Shown piece by piece: positions 15,009-25,560 of a stretch of DNA of 36,402 nucleotides. Numbering within the stretch: the first letter of the stretch is position 1; each line of letters opens with the position of its first letter. The position numbers and the translations under genes were made by a program. Source of the stretch: Nocardioides sp. (GTDB lineage Bacteria > Actinomycetota > Actinomycetes > Propionibacteriales > Nocardioidaceae); the NCBI GenBank assembly GCA_026786275.1, contig JAJAYJ010000054.1, positions 1-36,402 on the forward strand. Reading direction: 5' to 3'. The notes beneath the pieces were generated by a model that saw nothing but the letters and a program-made list of their open reading frames with translations, had not been told where the DNA came from and did no database searches.

Positions 15009-18000
15009 TCAGGCCTGTCCCAGGTCGACGACCCGGTCGGCGAGGTCGAGGCCCACAGTGTCGTGGGTGATCCACAGCACCGAGCGGGTACGCGCTCCAG
15101 TGAGGAGCTCCGCTGCCAACTCGGTCGCGGTCGCGTGGTCGAGGTGGGCGGTGGGTTCGTCGAGCACCAGCACCGGCTGGTCAGCCACCAGGCAGCGCGC
15201 GATCGCGAGGCGCGCCCGTTCGCCGCCGGAGACCTGGGCGTGGCCGTCACCGAGCCAGGTGTGCAGACCCTCAGGCAGCGAGTCCAGCCACGGCCCCAGC
15301 CGGGCGTCACGCACCGCCACCTCGACCTCGGCGTCGCTGGCTTCCGGACGGGCCAGCCGGACGTTCTCCACCACGGTGGTCGCGAAGACGTGCGGGTCGT
15401 CGTCCACCAGCCCGGTACGCCGGCGCACGTCGTCGAGGGACAGCTCCCGGGTCGACACGCCGCCGACCGAGATCCGCCCCGACGCGGGGTCCAGGAACCG
15501 CACCAGCAGGGCCGCGAGGGTGCTCTTGCCGGAGCCCGAGCGACCGGTGACGGCGACCCGGTCCCCGGGCTCGAGGCGCAGCGACACCTCGTGCGTGAGC
15601 GGGGCCTCGTGGTCCCAGCGGGCCCGGACCCGGGTCACGTCGGTCTCCTGCGTGGCCGGCTGCCGGGATAGCGGTCCCCCCAGGGCGACCGTGTCACGGA
15701 CCGCCGGTGCGGTGTGCTCGAGCCGGTGCAGGCGCTCGGCGGCGGCATCGGTGCGGGCCGAGAGCGCCCCGGCGTCGGCCGCGGGGCCGATCACCTCGCC
15801 CAGGGCCAGTGGCAGCAGCACGACCAGCGCCATCATCGGCCCGGACAGGTCGCCGCGGGCGACCGCGCCACCGGCGAGGACGGTCGTCATCGCGACGGCT
15901 GCCCCCGACACGACCAGGACCAGGCCCCGGGCCGACCCGAGCCAACGGGCGGAGGTGCAGGTGGCGGCCCCGATCCGGTCACTGGTCCGCGCGACGCGGT
16001 CGACGGCGGGGCCGACCGCCTGCCACATGACGAGCTCGGACGCCACCTGGACGCACTCCACCACGGCGGTCGAGAGCTCGGCGCGCAGCGCGATCGCGGT
16101 GTTCTCCGCCTGCCGAGCGCCCCGACGGGCCAGCAGGAAGGCCCCCGGTCCGGCCAGGGCGCTGGAGACCGCGACGACGAGGGCCGCGGGCCAGAAGACG
16201 AGGGCCGCGACCCCGGTCGCCAGCACCGCGACGACGGCCTGGGTGCGCAGCGGCAGCCGGACCCGGAGCTCCCGGTCGACGACGCTGTCCACGTCGTCGG
16301 CGATGGCGCTCAGCACGTCGCCGCGGCGCCGGCCCAGGCGGGCCGGGGTGAGCGGGACCAGGGCGTCGTACACCTCGACCCGGCGACGGGCCAGGAGCCG
16401 CAGCGCGGCGTCGTGGGACGTCAGCCGCTCGGCATAGCGCAGCACCGGCCGGGCCAGGCCGAAGGCACGCACCCCGACGATCGCCACGAGCAGGGTCAGC
16501 ATGGCCGGCCGGGTCGAGGCCTGGACGATCAACCACCCGGCGGTCGCGGTCAGCGCGATGCCCGAGGCGGAGGCGAGGACGGCGAGGGCCGTGCTGAGGG
16601 CGAACGTCGGCGGCCCCGGCCGGTCCGTCAGGACACCGGGTTCGGGGGTGGGGCGCTGGTCAGCACGGCGGGCACGGCGGGCACGGGGCAGCGGTGCGAC
16701 CGCGCACTCCGGGGCGTCCGTACGGGTCGTCGCGGGGGACGGCACCTCGATCACCCGGTCGGCGAGGGCGACGGCGCTCGCGCCGTGGGCCACCATCACC
16801 ACGGCGCCGCGTCGGCCGAGCTCGACGATGGTGCCGGCGATGACCCGTTCGGTCAGGTCGTCGAGGTGGGCGGTCGGTTCGTCCAGCAGGGCCCACGGCC
16901 GGTCCGCCAGCACGATCCTGGCCAGGGCCAGCCGCGCCCGCTCGCCGGCGGACAGGGTCGTGCCGTCCTCACCCAGGGGCGTGGCCAGGCCGAGCGGGAG
17001 GCTGCGGACCCGTTCGGCCAGCACCACCTGCTCCAGCACCGACCACAGCTGGGGGTCGGTGGCGTTCGGCACCGCGAGCCGCAGGTTGTCGGCGATGCTG
17101 CCCGCCACGAAGTGGGGTCGCTGGGGCAGCCAGGCCACCTGCGCCTGCCAGTGCGGTCCGCCGACGGGCTGTGCGCCCGCCGTGATGCCACCCGTGCTGG
17201 GCGTGACGAGCCCTGCGACGAGCCCCAGCAGCGTCGACTTGCCGCAGCCCGAACGACCGGTCACCACGGTGATCCCGGTGGCGGGGATGGTGGCGCTCAG
17301 GCCGGCCAGGGCCGGGGTCGTGCGCCCGGGGTAGGTCACCGACACCTCGTCGAGGACCAGGGCCGCGCCCGGCACGGAGCGGCCGGGACGGCCGGCGGTC
17401 TCCACGCCGTTGGTGGCGGACAGCAGGTCGTTGACGGCCTCGAACGTCGCCACCCCCTCGGCGGCCGCGTGGAACTCGGCGCCGACCCGGCGCAGCGGCC
17501 AGTACGCCTCGGGGGCGAGTAGCAGCACGAACAGGGCGGTCGGCAGATCGAGGGAGCCACCGGCCAGACGAACTCCCACGGTCACGGCCACCAGGGCCAC
17601 CGAGAGGGTAGCGACCAGCTCCAGCACCGCCGACGACGCGAAGGCCAGCCGCAGGGTCGACAGCGACGCGAGCCGGTGCCGATCGGTGATCTGGCCGATC
17701 CGGGCGGACTGGGCGTGGGCGCGACGGTGCGCGACCAGCGTGGGCAGGCCGCGCACCACGTCGAGGAAGTGCCCGGACAGCGACGACATCTCCCGCCACT
17801 GCTGCGCGGCCCGGTCCCGGGTCGCCAGGCCGACCAGCGCCCCGAACACCGGGACGAGCGGCAGCGTGAGCAGCACGATGGCCGCGCTCAGCAGGTCCTG
17901 GGTGGCGATCACGACCACCGTGACCGGCGGCAGCAGGGCCGCCAGCACCAGAGCCGGCAGATAACGGGTCAGGTAGGGCTCCGCCGCGCTGACCCCGCGG

Positions 18001-18337
18001 GTGGCGAGCACCGACCGCTCACCCGTGGAGGCTCCGTCGGGGGCCCGCAGCGCGGCGTCCACGACCTGGCGTCGCAGGCAGGTGCCGACGAGCGCGGCGG
18101 CCCGCGCCGCCAGGTCGTCGCCGACCCGGCCCCCCACGGCCCGCAGCGTGAGCACGACGACGACCGGGACGGCCGTCGACGCGAGGTCGGCCTCGCCGAG
18201 GCCGGCCAGCACCAGGCGGGTGACGACCCAGGCCTGGGCGACGACCAGGGCGGCCCCCAGCACCCCCGTGGCCACCACACCGATGAGGGGCCGCCGGGCC
18301 GGGGCGAGCTGGCGCAGGATCCGGGGGTCCGTGGGCC

Positions 18338-18341
<4 letters not shown>
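15009..18341 (-). CDS. cydDC: Fused CydD-CydC ABC exporter (cytochrome bd assembly)
   Basis: 1110 aa, starting at GTG 18341, which overlaps the cydB stop (GTGA). Two complete ABC half-transporters lie in tandem. The first has a six-helix membrane part (about 1-310), Walker A GRSGCGKST near residue 360 and signature LSAGERARLALAR with LLDEPTAHLDD. The second has a membrane part (about 560-850), Walker A GRSGSGKST near 930, signature VSGGERARLAIAR and VLDEPTAHLDH. CydDC exports glutathione or cysteine and heme-related thiols to keep the periplasm suitable for cytochrome bd assembly. In E. coli and mycobacteria CydC and CydD are separate; the fusion is known in Streptomyces and relatives. It is the third gene of the cyd operon. 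Confidence 0.95.
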
Positions 18342-19357
<1,016 letters not shown>

Positions 19358-19374
19358 GGGGTGCTCCTGGGCGA

Positions 19375-20823
19375 TCAGTATGCGAAGGCGAGCGGCCGGT
19401 CGGCCGGGTCGCCGGGGTGGTCGTCCGGGCCGGCGTCAGGCGCGGGCGGGTCGGCCCCGAGCCGGATGTAGGTCAGCAGCAGCCGGACCTCCACGAACGC
19501 GAGGGCGGCGTAGAGCACGGTCAGGGTGACCAGGGAGATCAGCATCACCGCGGCGCTGACGCCCGGGGACACGGCCTGCGAGGTGGTCATCAGGCCGAAC
19601 ACGGCCCAGGGCTGCCGGCCCATCTCGGTGAAGATCCAGCCGAACGAGTTGGCCAGCAGGGGCAAGAACGGCAGGGCCATCCCGGTCGCGACCATGACCC
19701 GTCCGACGGGGCCGGCCCTGCGGCGGGTGGCCCACAGCAGCGCGACCGCGGCCGCGGCGCCGGCCATCCCCAGCCCGATCATCAGCCGGAAGCTCCAGTA
19801 GGTCACCGGGACCACCGGGGTGTAGTCGTCGGGGGAGTAGTACGTCGCGCCGGGGTCCTGGCCGTAGGTCTGGCGGTACTCGGCGCGGAGGTCGTTGATG
19901 CCGGTGACCTCACCGTCGGCGGTGCCGGTGGCCAGGAACGACAGCACGCCCGGGATCCGCACCGAGAACTTCTCCCGCGAGCCGTCGAGGCTGCCGATGG
20001 TGAGGATCGAGAAGTCGGCGGGGGACTCGGTCTCGTAGAGCCCTTCGGCGGCCGCCATCTTCATGGGTTGCACGTCGGTCATGATCTTGCCCTGCACGTC
20101 ACCGGAGACCGCCACCCCGAGGCCCGCGACCAGGACGACCACGGCCCCCGTGCGGACCGCCGATCGGTACATGCCACGGTCCTCCTCGTTGGTACGGGCC
20201 CGGGTCATCAGCCACAGGGTCACCCCGACCACGAACGCGGCGCCGGTCATGTAGGCCGACAGCACCACGTGCGGGAAGGTGACCAGCTGGACCTTGTTGA
20301 ACAGCACGGCCGCGAAGTCGTTCATCTCCGCACGACCGGTGGTCGCGTTGTAGGCGTAGCCCACGGGATTCTGCATCCAGGAGTTGGCAGCGAGGATGAA
20401 GTAGGCCGAGAACAGGGTGCCCAGGTGCACCAGCCACATGCAGGCTGCGTGCAGCCGGCCCGAGAGCCGGTCCCAGCCGAAGATCCACAGGCCCAGGAAC
20501 GTGGACTCCAGGAAGAAGGCGAGCAGGCCCTCGATCGCGAGGGGCGCCCCGAAGACGTCGCCGACGAAGCGGCTGTAGTCGCTCCAGTTCATCCCGAACT
20601 GGAACTCCTGCACGATCCCGGTGACCACGCCGATCGCGAAGTTGATCAGGAACAGCTTGCCCAAGAACCTGGTCAGCCGCAGCCACCGCGGGTTGCCGGT
20701 GCGCAGCCAGGCGGTCTCGTAGCCGGCGATGATCGCCGACAGCCCGATCGTGATCGGCACGAACAGGAAGTGGTAGACGGTGATGATGCCGAACTGCCAG
20801 CGGGCGATGTCGAGCGGGTCCAC
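19375..20823 (-). CDS. cydA: Cytochrome bd oxidase subunit I
   Basis: 482 aa, starting MDPLDIARWQFGIITVYHFL; the His of YHFLF is the heme b595 ligand region. Also seen are FPHVVLSAYM (heme b558 His), the Q-loop region KIMTDVQPMKMAAAEGLYE, and GRQPWAVFGLMTT near the C-terminus. The Q-loop is the short type, common in actinobacteria. The product oxidises quinol and reduces oxygen in the cytoplasmic membrane. CAGGAG lies 10 bp before the ATG. First gene of cydA-cydB-cydDC. An inverted repeat overlaps its probable promoter. Confidence 0.97.
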   Translation of the reverse strand: MDPLDIARWQFGIITVYHFLFVPITIGLSAIIAGYETAWLRTGNPRWLRLTRFLGKLFLINFAIGVVTGIVQEFQFGMNWSDYSRFVGDVFGAPLAIEGLLAFFLESTFLGLWIFGWDRLSGRLHAACMWLVHLGTLFSAYFILAANSWMQNPVGYAYNATTGRAEMNDFAAVLFNKVQLVTFPHVVLSAYMTGAAFVVGVTLWLMTRARTNEEDRGMYRSAVRTGAVVVLVAGLGVAVSGDVQGKIMTDVQPMKMAAAEGLYETESPADFSILTIGSLDGSREKFSVRIPGVLSFLATGTADGEVTGINDLRAEYRQTYGQDPGATYYSPDDYTPVVPVTYWSFRLMIGLGMAGAAAAVALLWATRRRAGPVGRVMVATGMALPFLPLLANSFGWIFTEMGRQPWAVFGLMTTSQAVSPGVSAAVMLISLVTLTVLYAALAFVEVRLLLTYIRLGADPPAPDAGPDDHPGDPADRPLAFAY

Positions 20824-21210
20824 CGGGGGCTCCTGACGGCGTGAGGGATCTCCGGCTCACGCTAGGAACTCGTGTCCCTCCCGCCCACGGGCCACCGACC
20901 CGCCCGGCCGGGACCTTGGTCATCACCGCGGAGCCTCGAGTGCGGCGCGGCTACCGCGGGCGGGAGGTCTGGGCGCCTGGCGGCATGTGGGTGGCGCCGG
21001 CGACGGCACGCGCAGTCCGAGACTGGTGGCCACCACGGCGCAGCAGTGGATGGTGTCGGACTCATCCTGGCCGCCGCTGGTGACGTAGCCGTCGTCGATG
21101 ACCGCGACTGCCCGGCCGTCGTGCGTGCCGTGCTGCACCGAGGTGGCCCGACGCTGCCGGCCACGACCGAACGGCGAGCCCGCGAACCGGCCAGGTCCTA
21201 ACCTGACCCC
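20824..21210. other. Intergenic region between cydA and the methyltransferase-like gene
   Basis: This 387-bp stretch separates divergent genes. It holds the cydA promoter region with an inverted repeat (20839-20862) and a weak half-match to the DevR-type box, GGGACCTTGGTCATC (20910-20924). Several open frames cross it on both strands, but none has recognisable protein similarity or a convincing ribosome site, so I call no gene. Confidence 0.5.
20839..20862 (-). promoter_or_regulatory. Inverted repeat overlapping cydA promoter
   Basis: GCGTGAG and CTCACGC form a perfect 7-bp inverted repeat separated by 10 bp. On the minus strand, a possible -10 (TAGCGT, 20864-20859) overlaps the first arm. 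A repressor bound here would block cydA. GTGA...TCAC halves recall Rex sites, but the match to TTGTGAA-type sequences is incomplete. It could equally be a leader hairpin. Confidence 0.4.
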
Positions 21211-22008
21211 GTGCCCCCGCCCTCCGAGAACCTGCCGGGGGCATCTGCCCCGGCGACGGTCGAGCCTGGCGAGCGGCCCGGCACCTGGGTGGTCCGCCTC
21301 GACGGGATGGACCAGTCCTGCATGGACCTCGGCGACCCGACCCGGCTTGACTTCGACTACGTACGCCGCATCGGAGGCCTGCTCGACGCCGCTGCAGCCC
21401 CCGGTGAGCCCCTGCGGGTGCTGCACGTGGGCGGCGCGGGGATGACGCTGGCCCGCTACGTCGCCGCCACCCGCCCCGGGTCACGACAGGTGGTGCTCGA
21501 GCCGGATGTGGCGCTGGTCGACCTGGTCCGCGAGCGCATGCCGCTGCCGCGACGCAGCGGGATCAGCGTGCGGCCCCAGGACGGGCGGGCCGGTCTCGCC
21601 GGCGTCCACGACGGCTGGGCCCAGGCCGTCGTGGTGGACGCGTTCGCCGGGGCGCAGGTGCCGCCCGAACTGGTGACCCTCGAGGCCTGGCAGCAGGTGG
21701 CCCGGGTCCGGGCCCCCGGCGGTCTGGTCGTGCTCAATCTGAGCGACCGGGCGCCGTTCGCCTGGGCCCGCCGGGTGGTGGCCGGGGCGCAGGCCGGGCT
21801 GGGTGAGGCCGGCGGCGTGGAGACCGGTGCGAAGCGGATCGCCGTCGGTCTGGAGGTCGCCACCCTGCGCGGTCGACGGGCGGGCAACCTGCTGCTCGTC
21901 TGCCCGGCCGCCCCACTGCCCGCGGCGGGCGACCCGGCGTACCGCTGGCTCGACTCCGAGGCGGTGTCGAGCAGTCTCGGCGGTGGGGCGCCCCTGCGCG
22001 ACCCGTGA
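21211..22008 (+). CDS. Spermidine-synthase-like protein (Rossmann methyltransferase fold)
   Basis: 265 aa from GTG 21211. The middle shows a spermidine-synthase-like fold: LRVLHVGGAGMTLARYVAAT (nucleotide-binding loop, equivalent to the GGGDG region but lacking the full acidic motif), RQVVLEPDVALVDLVRERM, and AVVVDAFAGAQVPPELVT in place of the catalytic Asp loop. The GGxG motif is altered and the putrescine-site residues of true SpeE are not evident, so polyamine synthesis is doubtful. Actinobacteria carry many such stand-alone homologues of unknown role. It diverges from cydA and converges on the HNH pseudogene. Confidence 0.75.
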   Translation: MPPPSENLPGASAPATVEPGERPGTWVVRLDGMDQSCMDLGDPTRLDFDYVRRIGGLLDAAAAPGEPLRVLHVGGAGMTLARYVAATRPGSRQVVLEPDVALVDLVRERMPLPRRSGISVRPQDGRAGLAGVHDGWAQAVVVDAFAGAQVPPELVTLEAWQQVARVRAPGGLVVLNLSDRAPFAWARRVVAGAQAGLGEAGGVETGAKRIAVGLEVATLRGRRAGNLLLVCPAAPLPAAGDPAYRWLDSEAVSSSLGGGAPLRDP

Positions 22009-22086
22009 GGCGGTGCGGTCGTGCGCACGTGTGTCCGTGGGTGGGTGGGCCAGGGTGGGCCGCCCGCAGGCTCTGGCGTCGGTGGC

Positions 22087-23337
22087 CTAGCTGCGCCTGG
22101 TGAAGGCGACCTTGCCGCCGGGCAGGTGGGTCGTCTAGTACGTCGGGTCGTGGGCTCGCGCGTGATGCCTGGGGCACAGCAACCGGCCAGTCCTGATGTC
22201 GGTGTGGCCTGCCTGGTGCCAGGGGGTGTCGTGGTGGGCGTGGCAGAGCCCGGGTGGTCAGTCGCAGCCCTCGCCTGTGCAGCCCCTGTCCCTGAGGCCC
22301 AGCGCGATCCGTTGTGCTCTGGTGTGGAACCGCCGGGTCCGGCCCAGATCGAGCACCTGTGACTGGCCGCCGAGGACGGTGGGGATGATCCCGGCCTCAC
22401 AGGCCAGCCGCCTGGCCTGGCCAGGGCTGAGGGTCTCCCCGGTGTCGAGGCTCGCGGACTTCAGGCTGCCGGTGAGGGTGTCGAGGTGCATGGTGACCAC
22501 CACGGTCGCGTGGACCCCACCGGCCGCGGGGAGTCGGTCGGCGGGACAGCGCTCGACGTACTCCGCGAACGCGGCGCCCAGCTTCTCCGGGCCGGGCCGC
22601 AACGGTGCCGCGCGCCCGGTGGTCGCGGCCTGGTGCTTCGGGGCGGCGAGCGCGAGCAGCGCCTTCTTCAGCATTGCGCCCTGCAGGCTCGGCAGGGTGA
22701 ACCGGCCGTGCACCCGGCCGTGGCCGTCGTCGACCATACTCAACCGCGCGGACGCTGCGGCCTCCCGCTCCTCCCGGGCCAGCAGTGCTGCTTCATGGGC
22801 CTCGCCGACCTCCGGGGCGAGCACCGACAGCAACCCCTTGCCGAGACGGCGCAGCGCCTTCGCGTCGAACTCGTTGGCGAGCTGGAGCAGGTGCGCCTCC
22901 GCCCGGTCCCTCAGTTCGGCGTCGAGGTCCTCAGGCAGCGCATCGACCGCGTCCACGACGACCGCCGCCTGATCCGGCAGCACCCGACCAGCGCCCAGCG
23001 CCACCACCACCACCGGATGCGCCTCGAGCGCCGCCGCCAACCGGGTCTTGTGGTGCGTCTCGGCCCGCGTCGCCCGGGTTTGGTGCGCCCACCAGTTCGC
23101 CGTCGACGTCGCACCTGTCTGGTCCTCGACCGCCACCGACGAGGCCTGGGCCGCGACCCGCAGCTCCCACGCCGCGACCCGGGCGCCGAGCCGGGTCAGC
23201 GAGGCCAGCACCTGACCGGTCTCGGTGGATCCGAGGGCCCAGACCGGCAGGTTCACGGCACCGTCGAGCTCGGTGTGCAGGCGAGCAATCATCGCCGTGA
23301 GCGGGTGCTCCCGGTGCATGGTCGGCGAGGTCGTCAT
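22087..23337 (-). pseudogene. DUF222/13E12-type HNH endonuclease gene with two in-frame stops
   Basis: From ATG 23337 a DUF222 domain runs about 290 codons (HPLTAMIARLHTELDGAV, ARVAAWELRVAAQASSV), followed by the linker LDLGRTRRFHTRAQR and RGCTGEGCD. A TGA (22258-22260) then interrupts. The same frame continues with the rest of the HNH motif, PPGLCHAHHDTPWHQ and GRLLCPRHHARAHDPTY. A TAG (22135-22137) follows, then TTHLPGGKVAFTRRS and the natural TAG at 22087. Intact relatives usually have Trp where the TGA is (CDWPP), so TGG to TGA is likely. Intact length would be about 416 aa. The product as it stands lacks the nuclease active site. These genes are numerous in actinobacterial genomes. Confidence 0.85.
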
Positions 23338-23564
23338 GACCCCCTTCAAGCCGCGACCACCGACATCGAAAGCCCAGAAAGCGGGGTTTCCACAGGGTCT
23401 GCAGACGATTTTTCGGATTGTTCTGACGCCTCGGTGGACGGTGTCCCATTCCTCCTGCGCCACCACCGCCATGGAGTCAGGATGATCGCCCTTTCCACCG
23501 CGTTCAGGCGTCGCGCCCGGATCTGGCACCCCTCTGTGTCAAGCGGTGCTCGGAACGAGGTTCT

Positions 23565-24746
23565 TCACGTTGTCGGGATCTGGGCGTAGCGTCGGTTTCT
23601 CGGGTTCGGGAAGTGGCTTATCCGAAGTGTCGATGAGCGGGTGTGTGAGTCGGCCGCGCTGGATTCTTGGGTCGCCACGCAGTGCCCTCCCGGACCCGCG
23701 CCCTCGGGCTGTTGAGCTCGGCCAGCATCGGCGACAAGCTGGCGGTAGACCGCGTCGGACAGCCGCCGCTTCAGGCATCTCAGCGCCTCCATCGGGGTCT
23801 TGCCAGCGGCGAGCTTGCGTCGGTAGTAAATGCGGCCCTCGGTGTCGTGGCGGATCTGCACGATCGCTGCGACGTACAGGACGTGGTTCATCCGCCGGTT
23901 CCCGGCCCGCGACAATCGGTGGCGGTTCTGCTCCCCTGACGAGGCGTCCAACGGCGCGGTCCCGGTCCAGGACGCGAACCGGTTGCGGTCGGCGAACCGG
24001 GCCACGTCACCGACGTCGGCCAGGGTCCGCGCCGCGCCGGCTGGACCAACACCGAAGACGTCCGTCAACCCCGATCCACGTGTGGTGACCGCGGCCATCA
24101 GCTCGGCCTTGATCTTCTTCAGCTTGACGTCGACCGCGACGAGGTCGGCGATCTCCTCTGCAGCCATGCGGCGGCGCGTCTTTCCCGCGATGGAGCGGGG
24201 CCGCACGGTGGCCAACAGCGCTTTGGCCTGATGCGCGGACAGGTCGCGTTTGCGCTGGCCAGGCAGCAATTCACTGAGCAGCCGCCGCAACCGATTCACC
24301 GTCCGCACCCGCTGGTGAGCGAGCTCGTCGCGACGGTCAGCGAGCATCCGCAGCGCCTCGAGCTCCCCGTCCTCGGCCCCGAATCGCAACCCTGATGTGC
24401 GCACGGCGACCACCGCGATGGAGTGGGCGTCCAGCGCGTCGGTCTTGCGATGGTGACCGGTGTCGAACAGCCTGACCCGGGCCGCGAGCTTGGCTGGCAC
24501 ATCGACGACCTGCTCACCGCCCGCGACGAGTCGCTGGGCCAGCGGGCGGCCGGCACCATTGGCTCCCTCGACGGCCCAGGTGCGGTCGGGCCACTGCTTC
24601 ACAAAGCGCTGCATCTCGCTATAGCCGGCCTTGTCGGTGTCGAACCGTCCGGTGCCAAGCAGTTGTTCGTTGTTGTCGACGACCTCGATCGTGGCCGACA
24701 TCTTGTGGGGATCGACCCCGATGATCACGGTCTTGGTGTTGCTCAT
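23565..24746 (-). CDS. IS110-family transposase (DEDD RuvC-like N-terminus, Tnp_2 C-terminus)
   Basis: 393 aa from ATG 24746; a GTG at 24755 would add three residues. ATG is preferred because GAGGTG sits 6 bp upstream. The N-terminal DEDD domain has IIGVDPHKMSATIEV, WAVEGANGAGRPLAQRL and HHRKTDALDAHSIA, holding the expected Asp, Glu, Asp and Asp. The C-terminal Tnp_2 domain has DVFGVGPAGAARTLADVGD, FASWTGTAPLDASSGEQNRH and RRMNHVLYVAAIVQIR; the Ser of LDASSGEQ is the candidate catalytic serine. Full length and intact. Recombinases of this family are guided by a bridge RNA encoded in the element end. Confidence 0.93.
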   Translation of the reverse strand: MSNTKTVIIGVDPHKMSATIEVVDNNEQLLGTGRFDTDKAGYSEMQRFVKQWPDRTWAVEGANGAGRPLAQRLVAGGEQVVDVPAKLAARVRLFDTGHHRKTDALDAHSIAVVAVRTSGLRFGAEDGELEALRMLADRRDELAHQRVRTVNRLRRLLSELLPGQRKRDLSAHQAKALLATVRPRSIAGKTRRRMAAEEIADLVAVDVKLKKIKAELMAAVTTRGSGLTDVFGVGPAGAARTLADVGDVARFADRNRFASWTGTAPLDASSGEQNRHRLSRAGNRRMNHVLYVAAIVQIRHDTEGRIYYRRKLAAGKTPMEALRCLKRRLSDAVYRQLVADAGRAQQPEGAGPGGHCVATQESSAADSHTRSSTLRISHFPNPRNRRYAQIPTT

Positions 24747-24752
24747 CCTGCT

Positions 24753-24793
24753 CACCTCGTCGATGGCTTGAGAACCAGTAGGACGACGAGGTG
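24753..24793 (-). promoter_or_regulatory. Hairpin covering the transposase ribosome-binding site
   Basis: CACCTCGTCG and CGACGAGGTG (plus strand 24753-24762 and 24784-24793) are perfect 10-bp inverted repeats with a 21-bp loop. In the transposase mRNA the 3' arm contains the GAGGTG that would serve as Shine-Dalgarno for ATG 24746. Read-in transcripts would fold and hide it, as protective structures do in several insertion sequences. The structure is seen; translational silencing is inferred. Confidence 0.55.
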
Positions 24794-24964
24794 GGCATAG
24801 CTCCTACGAGCTGGGCAGTCCCCTCTGGAGCCACGCCTCGTCACGGTGACCGGCGGGTCGCAGTCCAGATGAGAGCCACACCCAAAACACCGGTGGGCAG
24901 TCGATAAGAGAGCGTCCCGCCGGACACCTGGACCGAGTCTGGCCAAACACCGGTCCTGGAGTGA
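24794..24964 (-). ncRNA. Candidate IS110 bridge RNA region
   Basis: The ~170-nt non-coding stretch between the inferred left end and the transposase gene is where IS110-group elements encode their bridge RNA, and the length fits. Transcription could begin just after TACTAA (24976-24971) in the circular form. AAACACCGGT occurs twice exactly 60 bp apart (24885-24894 and 24945-24954), which could mark the two guide loops or flanking stems. The exact RNA ends and loops cannot be set by eye. Confidence 0.4.
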
Positions 24965-24983
24965 AGTCTCTTAGTAGCCGATG

Positions 24984-25010
24984 TCAGCTTCGCGGCTGGC
25001 CGCGAAGTGA
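24984..25010. repeat. Strong hairpin between the IS110 end and GNAT gene
   Basis: CTTCGCGG-CTGG-CCGCGAAG (24988-25007) is a perfect 8-bp stem with a 4-base loop, extended by TCA/TGA with one bulged G. It sits just outside the inferred IS end and 15 bp before the GNAT start. No T-run follows. It may be the target structure of the element, a terminator, or a leader hairpin for the GNAT gene. Confidence 0.6.
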
Positions 25011-25024
25011 CTTAGGTTTCTCGG

Positions 25025-25492
25025 GTGGATATCGCGCGTATCGGCCCCGGTGACTGGGAGCGGTTTCGCGCTGTTCGATTGGCGTCGCTCTCCGACTCCC
25101 CGGCTGCGTTCGGGTCTCGGTACGAGGATTGGCTCGATGCTTCCGAGGAGCGCTGGCGATCCCGCCTGACCGAGGTGCCCCTGACCCTGATCGCACACGA
25201 TGGGGTCGAGGTGGTCGGCGTGGTCAGCGGGCAATCTGAGGGAGAGTGTTGGGCCGAGATGATCTCGATGTGGGTGGACCCGTCAGCGCGAGGCACCGGC
25301 GCTGCTGACGACCTGATCACCGCGACGGTGGGTTGGGCCGCCGGACAGGGCCGGTCGACCTACCTGATGGTTCGCAGCGACAACGCTCGGGCTCGCGCGG
25401 CCTATGAACGAGCCGGGTTCGTCGACAGGGGCGTGCCCGATGGGTGGCCGATCGACGAACCGCCCGAACGCCGTATGGAAATGCGCCTCTGA
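25025..25492 (+). CDS. GNAT-family N-acetyltransferase
   Basis: 155 aa from GTG 25025, with AGG 8 bp upstream. GNAT core motifs are plain: MISMWVDPSARGTGAADDLI, where the V-x-x-x-x-R-G-x-G/A loop binds acetyl-CoA, then YLMVRSDNARARAAYERAGFVDRG, the conserved NxxAxxxYxxxGF motif. The N-terminus RAVRLASLSDSPAAFGS resembles small-molecule or antibiotic N-acetyltransferases. The acceptor is unknown. It lies next to the IS110 element and appears intact among decayed neighbours. Confidence 0.88.
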   Translation: MDIARIGPGDWERFRAVRLASLSDSPAAFGSRYEDWLDASEERWRSRLTEVPLTLIAHDGVEVVGVVSGQSEGECWAEMISMWVDPSARGTGAADDLITATVGWAAGQGRSTYLMVRSDNARARAAYERAGFVDRGVPDGWPIDEPPERRMEMRL

Positions 25493-25560
25493 CGCCAGGC
25501 GAGGTCTCTCCTTGCCCTGGGCCGCGGGCGTGGCGTCGGTTTCACGGGTCCGGGACGTGG

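Larger units (their letters stand above)
23529..24985 (-). mobile_element. IS110-family insertion sequence (ends approximate)
   Basis: A transposase gene plus non-coding ends. As in other IS110 elements there are no obvious terminal inverted repeats. Limits are inferred from a split promoter. A perfect TTGACA (minus strand 23542-23537) lies 22 bp past the transposase stop, and TACTAA (24976-24971) lies at the opposite end. Joining 23529 to 24985 in a circle would place them 17 bp apart and form a strong junction promoter. The length of ~1.46 kb is normal for the family. Either end could be off by some 10-20 bp. Confidence 0.6.

Noticed and set aside
20862..21426. Small genes on either strand in the cydA upstream region
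   Set aside because: Overlapping frames with no ribosome site and no similarity; one runs antisense into the downstream gene.
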